Assembly: GCA_964453435.1 (NCBI GenBank)
Contig: CAYVQZ010000027.1
Location: 1-64,000, forward strand
From: CAYVQZ01 sp964453435
Lineage (GTDB): Bacteria > Abyssobacteria > SURF-5
DNA: 64,000 nucleotides
Direction: 5' to 3'
Made by a program: the position numbers and the translations under genes
The notes under the pieces: generated by a model
Seen by the model: the letters and a program-made list of their open reading frames with translations, nothing else
The model's database searches: none
Told to the model about the DNA's origin: nothing
Shown: piece by piece, positions 27,024-36,447 of the stretch
How the letters are laid out: the number at the start of each line of letters is the position of its first letter
How positions within the stretch are numbered: position 1 is the stretch's first letter

Positions 27024-27734
27024 ATGGACCCGATCGCAGAGTTGAATCATATCGAGGGGCCCGAGCAGTTGACCCGGGCGCGGCGGAGCCAGATGTACCG
27101 GTTTCTGGCCGAATCGTTTCGATATCCCGACACCGAGTTTCTCAAAATGGCGCGGGGCGGGAGCTATCTCGAGTCCGTTCTCGCCCTGCTGCATGAAATT
27201 CCGTTCGAGGTGTCGGTCGAAGAAGGGGCTCTGTCGGGCCAATTGCTGAAGGGTGTCTCCCAGGAGGATTTTGAAGCCGAGTTTGTGCGGGTCTTTGATG
27301 CGGGGCCCGGAGGGCCCCCGTGTCCCCTCTACGAGGGCAAATATGCGGCGGACAGGATGACGAACATGGAAGACCTCGTCCGGTTTTACAACCACTTCGG
27401 ATTGAGCGTTGCCGAGGCGCCGGAACGAGAGATACCCGACCATATCACGACAGAACTTGAGTTCATGCACTATCTCTGTTTCAAAGAGGTCCTCGCGTTG
27501 CAGCGCGGCGAGGACCCGTCGCCATATTGCTTTGCGGAGATCGATTTCCTGGGCCGGCACCCGGCAAAATGGATTCCGGAACTCCACAAAAAGACCGAAA
27601 AAGTGTTTACGGCAAAAATCCCGAACCTCTGTGAAGCGGCGGTGTCTTTCTATTGCTCTCTCATTGGTCTGTCGGCAAGCTTTTGCGAAAATGATTTGAA
27701 ATATCTGAAGGCTCTGTATCCCGACAGGAAATAG
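27024..27734 (+). CDS. TorD/NarJ-type molybdoenzyme assembly chaperone
   Basis: The 236-residue all-helical protein has the TorD-family features YRFLAESFRYPDTEFL near residue 24 and EFVRVFDAGPGGPPCPLYEGKYA near 84, plus ITTELEFMHYL near 136. Such delta subunits bind the Tat signal of the alpha subunit and aid cofactor insertion, and are not part of the final enzyme. It lies 14 bases after the beta subunit; the ATG at 27024 follows AAAGGGGA. Confidence 0.9.
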   Translation: MDPIAELNHIEGPEQLTRARRSQMYRFLAESFRYPDTEFLKMARGGSYLESVLALLHEIPFEVSVEEGALSGQLLKGVSQEDFEAEFVRVFDAGPGGPPCPLYEGKYAADRMTNMEDLVRFYNHFGLSVAEAPEREIPDHITTELEFMHYLCFKEVLALQRGEDPSPYCFAEIDFLGRHPAKWIPELHKKTEKVFTAKIPNLCEAAVSFYCSLIGLSASFCENDLKYLKALYPDRK

Positions 27735-27846
27735 CGTCGAGCCCGGGACTACAGAGCCGGCAGGCCGAAACCCTTGTCCGGTGACGAATATGAAGGCGGA
27801 GACAAGACTGTCTTGACGAGCGCGCATTATCGAGACTTTTGCGGAG

Positions 27847-28608
27847 ATGAAGAAGATTTCCCAGAAAATTACCGAGAGCCAGCTGTGGCGGTCAGTCTTC
27901 CGCCACAAGTTCACCGATACGGCCCGTAATCGGGTACTTACTGTCGTTTCCAACTTTTTCCTCCACCTGCATCCGCCAAAGGTGCACACGCGAGGCCTGA
28001 AATTCACTCATACCTTCTGTCTCGGCGGGCTCACCTTTTACATGTTTATTGTCGAAACGATAACCGGTGTGCTCCTGATGTTTTATTATCGCCCGACAAC
28101 GGAATACGCGTATCTTGACATGCGCCTGTTGGAGCACACGGTCAAGTTCGGCATGATTATGCGCAACTTGCACCGGTGGGCCGCTCATGCGATGGTGATT
28201 TTGGTAATGATGCACATGCTGCGAGTGTTCCTCACCGGCTCGTACAAGCCGCCGCGCGAATTCAACTGGGTGATCGGCGTGTGCCTCCTGGTGCTCACGC
28301 TGCTGCTGAGCTTTACGGGCTATCTGCTGCCGTGGGACCAACTCGCGTTCTGGGCGATTACGGTCGGAACAAAAATGGGTGGAGCAACCCCGTTTCTGGG
28401 GGCCGAAGGGCCTTTCCATTCGGTTCTGGGAATCAAGCCTGACAACGATATCCGGTATCTTCTGCTCGGTGACACGGTTGTCGGGGCAAATGCGCTCCTG
28501 CGCTTTTATGTTCTTCATTGCATCCTGCTGCCCCTGGCGGCGACAGTGTTGATGTTTGTTCATTTCTGGCGAGTACGAAAGGACGGAGGGATTTCGCATC
28601 CCCTCTGA
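27847..28608 (+). CDS. Cytochrome b, N-terminal (b6-like) part
   Basis: This 253-residue four-helix protein binds two b haems. Ligand histidines are in RNLHRWAAHAMV near residue 108 and MHMLRVF near 123, with partners in RFYVLHCILLPL near 225 and MFVHFWRVRKDG near 240. The loop LPWDQLAFWAITVGTKM is the cd region of quinol oxidases. It pairs with the following gene as a split cytochrome b6/subunit IV, and with the Rieske protein encoded 7 kb upstream. There is a 112-base gap after the chaperone. Confidence 0.94.
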   Translation: MKKISQKITESQLWRSVFRHKFTDTARNRVLTVVSNFFLHLHPPKVHTRGLKFTHTFCLGGLTFYMFIVETITGVLLMFYYRPTTEYAYLDMRLLEHTVKFGMIMRNLHRWAAHAMVILVMMHMLRVFLTGSYKPPREFNWVIGVCLLVLTLLLSFTGYLLPWDQLAFWAITVGTKMGGATPFLGAEGPFHSVLGIKPDNDIRYLLLGDTVVGANALLRFYVLHCILLPLAATVLMFVHFWRVRKDGGISHPL

Positions 28609-28624
28609 GAGGGATTGTCTCTCG

Positions 28625-29332
28625 ATGGATGAAGAAAAAGAACGGCTCGAAAGACAATATGATTTCGTGCTTCCGAACCTTGTCATCAAGGAAGTCATAG
28701 CGTTGCTCATCGCATCGGTGGCGCTGCTTGTATGGTCCCTGACGGTGAATGCTCCGCTGCGGGCCATGGCCGACCCGAATAAAACGGAGAATCCGGCGAA
28801 GGCGCCGTGGTATTTCGTCGGCTTACAAGAGTTGCTTGTCTACTTTGACCCATGGATTGCCGGCGTGACCATTCCTGTTTTGATCATTGTCGGCCTGATG
28901 CTGATTCCCTACCTCGACATCAATCCCGCCGGCATCGGCAGATACGCCGTTCGCGAACGCAAGGCGGCGGTCGCGAATTTTCTGTTCGGTTTTGGAATGT
29001 GGTTCGTCCTTATTTTGATAGGGCAGTTTCTCCGTGGGCCGAATTGGGAGTTCTATTGGCTGTGGGAAGACTGGTCCGTCCCCAAGAGCGCGGAGGAGAC
29101 GCTCGTGAACATGCCGCAGTGGGCCGGTGTCGGCTTTCTGGTCCTGTATTTCGGGCTTGGACTCACGCTCCCGGCTCTTCTCTCAAAAGACCTATTCAAA
29201 AAAATGGGCGCGCTCAGGTACGTGACCGCTTTTACGCTGGTGCTGATGATGTATGGGGTTATTGTGAAAATCATTCTGCGACTGGTGTTCAATGTGAGGT
29301 ACATACTCGCAACACCCTGGTTCAACATTTAG
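28625..29332 (+). CDS. Cytochrome b, C-terminal (subunit IV-like) part
   Basis: The 235-residue product has about three to four transmembrane helices and the Qo-site region APWYFVGLQELLVYFDPW near residue 60, equivalent to the PEWY motif but with Ala-Pro. This form is seen in menaquinol-oxidising split complexes. It follows the b6-like gene by 16 bases. A quinol:acceptor oxidoreductase is inferred. Confidence 0.9.
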   Translation: MDEEKERLERQYDFVLPNLVIKEVIALLIASVALLVWSLTVNAPLRAMADPNKTENPAKAPWYFVGLQELLVYFDPWIAGVTIPVLIIVGLMLIPYLDINPAGIGRYAVRERKAAVANFLFGFGMWFVLILIGQFLRGPNWEFYWLWEDWSVPKSAEETLVNMPQWAGVGFLVLYFGLGLTLPALLSKDLFKKMGALRYVTAFTLVLMMYGVIVKIILRLVFNVRYILATPWFNI

Positions 29333-29382
29333 ATATGCTGGGCGGGTTCAGAAGCGAGCCCGCATGATTTCGACGGAACTAT

Positions 29383-31593
29383 ATGAGTTTGATTCGAGCG
29401 AAAACGGGTCAGCGCGCGTTGTTTGTCGCTTCAGTTGTTGCGCTTGCCGTTGTCAGCTACCTTGCGCTGCGGACCGAAAGCCAGCGCGAGTGGATAGACT
29501 ACCAGAAGGAATTTCAGAAAAAATATGAGGAAAAACTGGCGCAAAAAATCGGCGCTCCGGAAACGAGCGGTGACCCCATGGAACTGGAGAAATGGGAAAA
29601 ACAGCTCAGAGAGGCGCGCTCCACGCGGTCCCATCTGCGCCAGGTGTTTTTGCCTGACGCCGGCGTGCGGGACCTCTGCATGACGTGCCACTTGGGCATC
29701 GATAACCCTTTTTTCGCGGATGAACCGGAACCGTTCAGAACCCACCCGGGGAGCCTGCTCGAGACGCACCCGGTGGAAAAGTTCGGGTGCACGATTTGTC
29801 ACAACGGGCAGGGGGTCGGCACGGCAGCCCATGCGGCCCACGGATATGAAGAAACGTGGTTGAAACCCCTGTACCCGGAGAAGTACCTGCAGGCCTCATG
29901 CATCGGGTGTCATGAGACTTCGTATGGGCTCGAGGGCGCCGAGGAACTCGAGAAAGGACGCCTGGTGTTCGCGAAATACGGCTGTTATGGCTGCCATAGC
30001 GCTCGCGGATTCGAAGATGTCCCGAAATATGGTCCGCCGTTCGAGGGGTTGCGGGACAAGATGGCAGACGAACGGTGGGTCTTGAGCTGGATCAGAGGAC
30101 CCGAGAAGATGCGCCCCCGCACAACTATGCCAGCTTTCGAACTGACGGACGAGGAGGTCAGGGACATTGCGGCGTTCGCTCTTTCTCTCGAATCGGGAAA
30201 ACACTATCCCCCCGTGGACTTGTCCACGACTTCGGCAGAGGAGGGTGAACGACACTTTACCGACCTCGGCTGCCGTGCCTGCCACTCCGCCAGCAGGGAC
30301 GAGGAATCCGTCAGGCGCCGCGTGCCGAACCTTTCCGAAGCCGGGGTGAAATTCAAGCCCGATTGGGTTTTTGAATACTTGAAGGACCCCCGGGCATATA
30401 ATCCGGAGACCAGGATGCCGACGCTTGACATCACCGAGCAAGACCGACGGCGCCTGACAGCGTACCTTATGACGTTGAAGGATAACAACGACATTGTGGA
30501 GTCCGAGAAACTGTTTATCGACGGAGCTTCTATCGAGAACGGCGAGAAGCTCGTTCAACTGCATGGCTGTTACGGCTGTCACCAAGTAAACTCCATGGAA
30601 AAGGCTCCGCTTCCCGGTGTTGAGGTCGCGGAGGTCGCGAAGAAGGCGCTTGACGAACTCCCGTTCGGAAATTCCGACGTCGAGCAAACCAAATGGGACT
30701 GGATTTATAACAAGACCGAGAGTCCCAAAATATATGAGACCTGGGACATGCCGCTGAAGATGCCGGTCTATCGTTTCGATGAAGGCGAGTTGACCGCCCT
30801 CACCACCTACTATTTGGACAACATGCGCCGTCATCTGCCGGAAAAATACATGCTGGCGGCGGCGGAACGGCAGTTACACGGGCAGGCCGGCGAATGGATA
30901 GTGACCGAAAGTAACTGCCGGGGTTGCCACATGTTCGAGGAAGATGTGAAACCGCGCATCGATGGGTTCATCGGGCTGAAGACGTACGTCCCTCCGAGAC
31001 TGGTCGGCGAAGGCGAAAAGGTTCAACCTCAGTGGGCGTTCCAATACCTGAAAAGTCCCGTTCCGATGAGACCGTGGCTGAAGATGCGAATGCCGAACTT
31101 CTCCTTCACTTACGAGCAGCTAACGGATGTCATTAATTACTTCTCGGCAGTAGCCGAATCGCCGGAAAACGCACGTGTGCCATATGTAACGCTTCCGCGG
31201 AAAGAGGACATCCCGCAGATCGAACTGGAAATGGGTGAGTACCGGGTGCAGGCCGATAAATGCATGCAGTGTCACCCTATTTCACTGGAGGGAGGGCTGC
31301 CCGAGGACGTGGAACTCGAGGACCTCTCCATAAATCTCATGCTCTCAAAAACAAGGCTGCGACCCGAATGGATACGCAATTTTCTCCGCGATCCCGACCA
31401 ATATGCGGGAGCGGGGACAAAAATGCCGTACGTGTTTTATTCTCCCGACGGCGCGCCGCGAGTGTCCGATCCGGAGATGTGGATAGAATACATCACGAAT
31501 TATTTGATGGTAATGGAAGAGGTCCCTCAACCTCTGCCCGAAGAAGAGAAGGCCGAAGAGGAAGAGGTTGACTGGACCCTGATGGATTACTAG
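29383..31593 (+). CDS. Octahaem c-type cytochrome
   Basis: This 736-residue protein has an N-terminal membrane anchor (about residues 11-28) and eight CxxCH haem sites: CMTCH, CTICH, CIGCH, CYGCH, CRACH, CYGCH, CRGCH and CMQCH. They are spread over most of its length, in repeated cytochrome c modules that end in MP methionine motifs (TTMPAFEL, TRMPTLDI, MRMPNFSF). It probably accepts electrons from the Rieske/cytochrome b and passes them to the molybdoenzyme. The acidic C terminus (EEEKAEEEEVD) is unusual. It is 50 bases behind the cytochrome b gene. Confidence 0.95.
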   Translation: MSLIRAKTGQRALFVASVVALAVVSYLALRTESQREWIDYQKEFQKKYEEKLAQKIGAPETSGDPMELEKWEKQLREARSTRSHLRQVFLPDAGVRDLCMTCHLGIDNPFFADEPEPFRTHPGSLLETHPVEKFGCTICHNGQGVGTAAHAAHGYEETWLKPLYPEKYLQASCIGCHETSYGLEGAEELEKGRLVFAKYGCYGCHSARGFEDVPKYGPPFEGLRDKMADERWVLSWIRGPEKMRPRTTMPAFELTDEEVRDIAAFALSLESGKHYPPVDLSTTSAEEGERHFTDLGCRACHSASRDEESVRRRVPNLSEAGVKFKPDWVFEYLKDPRAYNPETRMPTLDITEQDRRRLTAYLMTLKDNNDIVESEKLFIDGASIENGEKLVQLHGCYGCHQVNSMEKAPLPGVEVAEVAKKALDELPFGNSDVEQTKWDWIYNKTESPKIYETWDMPLKMPVYRFDEGELTALTTYYLDNMRRHLPEKYMLAAAERQLHGQAGEWIVTESNCRGCHMFEEDVKPRIDGFIGLKTYVPPRLVGEGEKVQPQWAFQYLKSPVPMRPWLKMRMPNFSFTYEQLTDVINYFSAVAESPENARVPYVTLPRKEDIPQIELEMGEYRVQADKCMQCHPISLEGGLPEDVELEDLSINLMLSKTRLRPEWIRNFLRDPDQYAGAGTKMPYVFYSPDGAPRVSDPEMWIEYITNYLMVMEEVPQPLPEEEKAEEEEVDWTLMDY

Positions 31594-31639
31594 CATTTGG
31601 CGTTCTGAAGAATAAGGGAACGAACGATGGGGGCTGACC

Positions 31640-34600
31640 ATGAAAATTCCAAACATTAGAAGAGTGACGGGCCTGGTAATAGCGCTCGCTCTGGTTCTGA
31701 GCGCCGCGTCATTGTGCCCGGCCGCGACAACCGTCCAAAAAAACATTTCGGAAGATTCCGTGTGGTCGGAGGCAAGGAGCCCGTATGTAGTCTCGGACAG
31801 CGTTGTGCTGGAAGAGGGCGCCACCTTGAAAATCGAGCCGGGTGCAAGGGTCGAACTGGCTGGTGAGGTAACGTTCGAAATCCGGGGAAAGCTCATCGCC
31901 ATTGGAACACCTGATAAACCGATTGTGTTTACCGCGCACAGCGACCAACCATGGGAACACATCTCCTTCACCGATTTCAGCGCTGACGCCACATATGCGG
32001 AAAACGGAGCTTACCTTGATGGATGTATCCTGAAGAACTGCGTCATTGAAAAGAGCCGCGGAATCTTTGTTCGCTTCGGGGCTCCGCTGATAACCGAGTG
32101 CGAGATACGGGACAATTATTCGAGCGGAATCCGGGTTGAATTCGGCGCCCCTCGAATAACAGGCAATTACATAACCGGAAATTCGACCAAATATGACCCC
32201 GCGTCCGGCAACGGAGGAGGCATCATCGCCTACACCGACAAGAATATGCTGATAGCGGATAATATCATCTGCAACAACATATCCGATGGCGGCCGCGACG
32301 GAGGAGGAGGAATTTACGCTTATGCAGCGGATGATGGTTCCATCATCATCATCAGGAATAACATCATATTCGGAAACACGAGCTCGAGATTCGGCGGCGG
32401 GGTGTACGCATACAAGTCGGTTCTCACCAGGAACACTATTATCGGGAATACGGCAACGGAGCGAGGCGGCGGGGCGTGCGCCGTCGAATCGTCGCTGGTT
32501 GAGAACCTGATTCAATCCAACACTGCTCGGCGCGGCGGAGGAATTTATGCGCAGGACTGCGAGATAGTCTCAAACAGCGTTATCCGAAATGCGGCCTCAG
32601 GTCCGGAAGGCGGCGCCATAAATTATTTCGGCTCCGGAAATATCCGCGATAACTCCATCGTCTCCAACCGCGGCGCCGGCAAGAACGCGTGCGGAGGCGT
32701 GTACGTCTCGGGCAACCCCGTCCTTCGGGGAAACAATTTGCTCAATAACTCCGGGTACGCCATCTACGTCAGCAACCTTATGGACGCTCCGGAGGTATCC
32801 GCCTCGGACAATTATTGGGGCGTGACGGAGGGACAGGCGATCCAGCAGATTATATACGACTGGCTGGACAACGAAACCCTTGGACTTGCAAGTTGCATGC
32901 CCGCTCTGGAGGAAATGTCGCCGAACGCGCCTGGCCCCCCTCCGTTCAATCTGACGGCGACTACAGAGCCGAAGGGGGTTCGCCTCGCGTGGGACGAAGC
33001 CCCCGGAACCCGGTTCGATGGACATCGGGTCTATTTTGGAACGCGCAGCGGATACCCGCATGACCGTGCAATCGAGGCGGGAAGCGGAACAGATTTTCTG
33101 TTGACCGGCCTCGAGCAGGGAACCGAATATTGGCTCGCCGTGGCCGGTTACCGGCGCGCCGAGGGCGGCAAGGAAATCGAGTCCGGTTTTTCCGAAGAAA
33201 TCAAGTTCCGCTTCACGGGAACGGCCGAACCGCTCCGGCCTCCGACCATTGTTTCGCCTCCCGACAACGCAACCGGCGTATCAAAGGCCCCCGCATTTGA
33301 AATAAAAAAACCAGCGGCTGCAGCTGTGACTGCGGCCCGATGGCAGGTTTCCGCCTTTCCCGATGATTTCACCGCGCTTGTTGTCGACGCCATTACCTCG
33401 GGGGAGAGGCTGTGGAGATTTTCGCCGGAGACCGATACCTTGCAGCGCGGCTGCCAGTATTACTGGCGTGTCGCTTTCAGAACAAGCGACGGAAACTGGT
33501 CCGAATGGAGCAAGCCCGCCGCATTTCGTACAAAGCAGGAGAGTCCCTCGGTTCTCTTCGGACCAGTAATCGGAAAAACAACGCTTGAGAAAACAACCAG
33601 CCCGTACCATGCGGTCGGCAATATCGTGGTCATGCCGGGGGCTGCCCTCGAAATCGAGCCGGGGGTGGAACTGCGCATTGGACCCGGCAGGAGCATCCTG
33701 GTCCGCGGAACCCTGGCCGCGCGCGGGAGAGAGAAAGCTCCGATTGTTTTCACTCGCGAGGGCGATGAGAACTGGGGCCATGTCATATTTGACGATGACA
33801 GCGAGGACGCCATTATGGAGGCCGGGCAATATGCCGGGGGCTGCGTGCTGGAACAGTGCCTGATCACGCACGGAGGCGGAATCATCGTGAAGTCCGCGTC
33901 TCCCCTGATTAAAGATTCTGAAATCTCGCATAATAAAGGAAGCGGAGTCGCGGTCCGACAGGGAGCCCCTCTCATAACCGGCAACGACATCCACCACAAC
34001 GCGGCCCTTACGAATGGAGGCGGCCTGTACGCATATACGAATGACATCATATATGTCTCCTCCAACAGGATTCACGACAATAGCGCAAATGGCGACGGCG
34101 GCGGGGTGTATGCCTACGGATACATGAACAATTCAACCGTCCACGTGGAAAATAACGAAGTTTTCTCGAATGAGGCGGCAGGCGATGGCGGAGGGATTTT
34201 CCTTTCCAGGTCATCGGCCGAACGGAACAAGATTCATTCGAACCGGGCGGCAGGCGATGGCGGAGGGGTGTATGCCACGTTCGGCCTCGTGAATGCCAAT
34301 CACATTCGGAACAATCACGCAGAAAACGGCGGCGGCATTTACGCCGAGCGGAATTGCAGCATCACCCGGAATTACGTGGCCTCCAACACGTCGCTGTCCG
34401 GACTGGGCGGGGGAGTGTACATAAACTTCTGGGGCGTCTCCGTTGATAACGAAGTTTTCACCAAGAACACCGTCACACAGAACGTCGCTCCTTCCAACGA
34501 GCAAAATGGCGGTGTGTTCATCGTGGGCTACCTCGTCTTCGAGAACAACAATATTTTCGGGAACGAGGGAAGCCAACTTTACAATGGAAACGATTCCAAA

Positions 34601-34747
34601 GGAGTTGCCCTGCTCGCATTGGATTGCTACTGGGGCGTTGATGAAAAAACGAAAGTGTCCGATGAAATCGTCGATGGAGAGGATGACCCCGGGCTGGGAA
34701 AAGTAAAGTTCGAGCCATTCTCGCCGATACCGCTCAAGTTTGACTGA
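31640..34747 (+). CDS. Secreted parallel beta-helix and fibronectin-type protein
   Basis: This 1035-residue protein has a signal peptide (hydrophobic core about residues 12-25, cleavage near CPAA). It contains a right-handed beta-helix (about 60-400; repeats such as GGGIYAY and GGGVYAY), a fibronectin III-like pair (about 430-630; FNLTATTEPKGVRLAWDEAP, GTEYWLAVAGY) and a second beta-helix (about 650-1025). NYWGV/CYWGV closing motifs occur at both helix ends. These folds bind or modify polysaccharide or act as surface proteins; no catalytic residues are identifiable. It shares the strand of the respiratory locus at 46 bases distance and is followed by a strong terminator. Confidence 0.85.
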   Translation: MKIPNIRRVTGLVIALALVLSAASLCPAATTVQKNISEDSVWSEARSPYVVSDSVVLEEGATLKIEPGARVELAGEVTFEIRGKLIAIGTPDKPIVFTAHSDQPWEHISFTDFSADATYAENGAYLDGCILKNCVIEKSRGIFVRFGAPLITECEIRDNYSSGIRVEFGAPRITGNYITGNSTKYDPASGNGGGIIAYTDKNMLIADNIICNNISDGGRDGGGGIYAYAADDGSIIIIRNNIIFGNTSSRFGGGVYAYKSVLTRNTIIGNTATERGGGACAVESSLVENLIQSNTARRGGGIYAQDCEIVSNSVIRNAASGPEGGAINYFGSGNIRDNSIVSNRGAGKNACGGVYVSGNPVLRGNNLLNNSGYAIYVSNLMDAPEVSASDNYWGVTEGQAIQQIIYDWLDNETLGLASCMPALEEMSPNAPGPPPFNLTATTEPKGVRLAWDEAPGTRFDGHRVYFGTRSGYPHDRAIEAGSGTDFLLTGLEQGTEYWLAVAGYRRAEGGKEIESGFSEEIKFRFTGTAEPLRPPTIVSPPDNATGVSKAPAFEIKKPAAAAVTAARWQVSAFPDDFTALVVDAITSGERLWRFSPETDTLQRGCQYYWRVAFRTSDGNWSEWSKPAAFRTKQESPSVLFGPVIGKTTLEKTTSPYHAVGNIVVMPGAALEIEPGVELRIGPGRSILVRGTLAARGREKAPIVFTREGDENWGHVIFDDDSEDAIMEAGQYAGGCVLEQCLITHGGGIIVKSASPLIKDSEISHNKGSGVAVRQGAPLITGNDIHHNAALTNGGGLYAYTNDIIYVSSNRIHDNSANGDGGGVYAYGYMNNSTVHVENNEVFSNEAAGDGGGIFLSRSSAERNKIHSNRAAGDGGGVYATFGLVNANHIRNNHAENGGGIYAERNCSITRNYVASNTSLSGLGGGVYINFWGVSVDNEVFTKNTVTQNVAPSNEQNGGVFIVGYLVFENNNIFGNEGSQLYNGNDSKGVALLALDCYWGVDEKTKVSDEIVDGEDDPGLGKVKFEPFSPIPLKFD

Positions 34748-34769
34748 CGAAACGTCCACTGGACAATCG

Positions 34770-34813
34770 ACGGGGCCGATTTGCGCATGCATGCGCAGAC
34801 CGGCCCCGTTTTT
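34770..34813 (+). terminator. Rho-independent terminator after the beta-helix gene
   Basis: ACGGGGCCG at 34770-34778 pairs perfectly with CGGCCCCGT at 34801-34809, and TTTTT follows at 34809-34813. The loop contains a 16-base palindrome TGCGCATGCATGCGCA that extends the hairpin. It probably ends the transcript of the respiratory locus and the beta-helix gene. Confidence 0.9.
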
Positions 34814-34905
34814 CCACACAATACGGCTCTTATATGATATAATTACTGCCGCTCGCCGAGAAATCCTCTCACAGGCCGGAGCGCCTGTAACCAAGGTGAA
34901 TAACC

Positions 34906-36231
34906 ATGGTAAAATATGTGATCGTTGGCGGAGGAGTGGCCGGCCTCATGGCGGCCGAAACCATCCGCCGACATGATCCATCCGGCAGCATCGTCATACT
35001 CTCCGCCGAAAATGAACTGCCTTACACCCGCCATCTGCTGCCCGAACTCTTAAGCGGCGAGAAGAAAGAACGGTCCCTGTTCCTCAATCCTAAAAGTTTT
35101 TTCGCGAAGAGCCGTATTCTCTTTCGCGGTGGAGAGCGAGTGGAAGACATAGAGTTAGAACGGTCAACCATCAGCACACGCTCCGCAAAATATCATTTCG
35201 ACAGGCTTCTGATAGCTACCGGAAGTCGCCCCCTTCTTCCCCGCCTGAGCCTGCTCAACGTTTACGGAGTGTTCGTTCTCCGCTCGCTTGCCGATTACCG
35301 CTCGATGGAGGCCTACTTTCGACAAGAGCGCGTTCGCAGCGCTGCGGTGGTCGGAAGCGGCGTTACAGGGCTGAAACTGGCCCACGCGCTTCACAAACGC
35401 GGTGTCGCTGTCACGATTGTCGAGAAAGAATCCCGCCTGTTACCTCATGTGCTCGACCAGGATTCGCTCGCGCCTCTCTCGAAGCAGTGCTGGAAGAACG
35501 GATTGAAAATACTGGTTCAGGAACGGTTCAGAGAGTTTCTGACCACGGGCAGGAATAAGAGAGTGTCGCACCTCGTCACGTACTCGGGCCGCTCGTTCTC
35601 ATGTGACGCCGCCATCATGTGTCCGGGCGTCTCGCCGAACATGGCGCTCGCCAAATCGGTCGGCCTCGAAACGCGCCGCGGTGTGGTCGTCGACAACTTC
35701 CTCAGAACAAGCGCAGAGAACGTCTTTGCCGCGGGCGACGTAATCGAAACCAGAAACGCCGCCACCGGTAGAAACGAGGTCATGCCGCTGTGGCAAAACG
35801 CATTGGACCAGGGACGGCTCGCCGGCGCAAACATGGCAGGCGGACACATCAGGTATGATGGCGCCATCTGGCAGTATTCCATGGAATTATTCGGCCTGAA
35901 GCTCATGACCCTCGGACAGAGCCATCTCGCCGATAATCCGCCCCACACAAAGGTGGTTTCAACCCCGGGATTGAAAGACGGAACGGGAATCAGGCTGGTT
36001 TTCTCCGGGGACCGTCTCATCGGCGTCTCCCTGTTCGGAGAAACGAAAAATGGAAACGCATACAGAAAGGTCATCATGGAGCGGCTACCCGTGTGGCTCC
36101 TCAGAGAACAACTTCTGAGCCGGGAATTCGATCTCTCCCGCCTCTATCTTCGCTTTCATTCCACGCCAGAAGAAGGGTTGCTTCAATATCCGGGCGCAGA
36201 TTCCGGCCACCACACTACTCCGGGTTCTTGA
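34906..36231 (+). CDS. NAD(P)/FAD-dependent oxidoreductase
   Basis: This 441-residue flavoprotein of the pyridine nucleotide-disulfide family has the FAD motif VIVGGGVAGLMAAE near residue 5, the NAD motif VVGSGVTGLKLA near 146 and the second FAD motif NVFAAGDVIE near 268. It resembles nitrite-reductase-type or rubredoxin/ferredoxin reductases without the active-site disulfide. The electron partner is unknown. AAGGTGAATAACC precedes the ATG, after the terminator, so it is a separate unit. Confidence 0.88.
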   Translation: MVKYVIVGGGVAGLMAAETIRRHDPSGSIVILSAENELPYTRHLLPELLSGEKKERSLFLNPKSFFAKSRILFRGGERVEDIELERSTISTRSAKYHFDRLLIATGSRPLLPRLSLLNVYGVFVLRSLADYRSMEAYFRQERVRSAAVVGSGVTGLKLAHALHKRGVAVTIVEKESRLLPHVLDQDSLAPLSKQCWKNGLKILVQERFREFLTTGRNKRVSHLVTYSGRSFSCDAAIMCPGVSPNMALAKSVGLETRRGVVVDNFLRTSAENVFAAGDVIETRNAATGRNEVMPLWQNALDQGRLAGANMAGGHIRYDGAIWQYSMELFGLKLMTLGQSHLADNPPHTKVVSTPGLKDGTGIRLVFSGDRLIGVSLFGETKNGNAYRKVIMERLPVWLLREQLLSREFDLSRLYLRFHSTPEEGLLQYPGADSGHHTTPGS

Positions 36232-36447
36232 CCCGCTGCATTTTCACCACCCATCGAGAATCCCCAATCCACTGAGGAACACGTCTTGAAGCGATGGTGT
36301 GACTTGGGTCACAGAGGTCTTCGGCCACAAAACGTAAGATAATATATCGGGCGCCTGATTGGGGTACGACCCAATTTCGGGGCCACAGGACCAGAGAGTT
36401 TGGCCGGGCGCACAATCAGTCAACTTGGCCGAAAAGGAGGAATTAAA

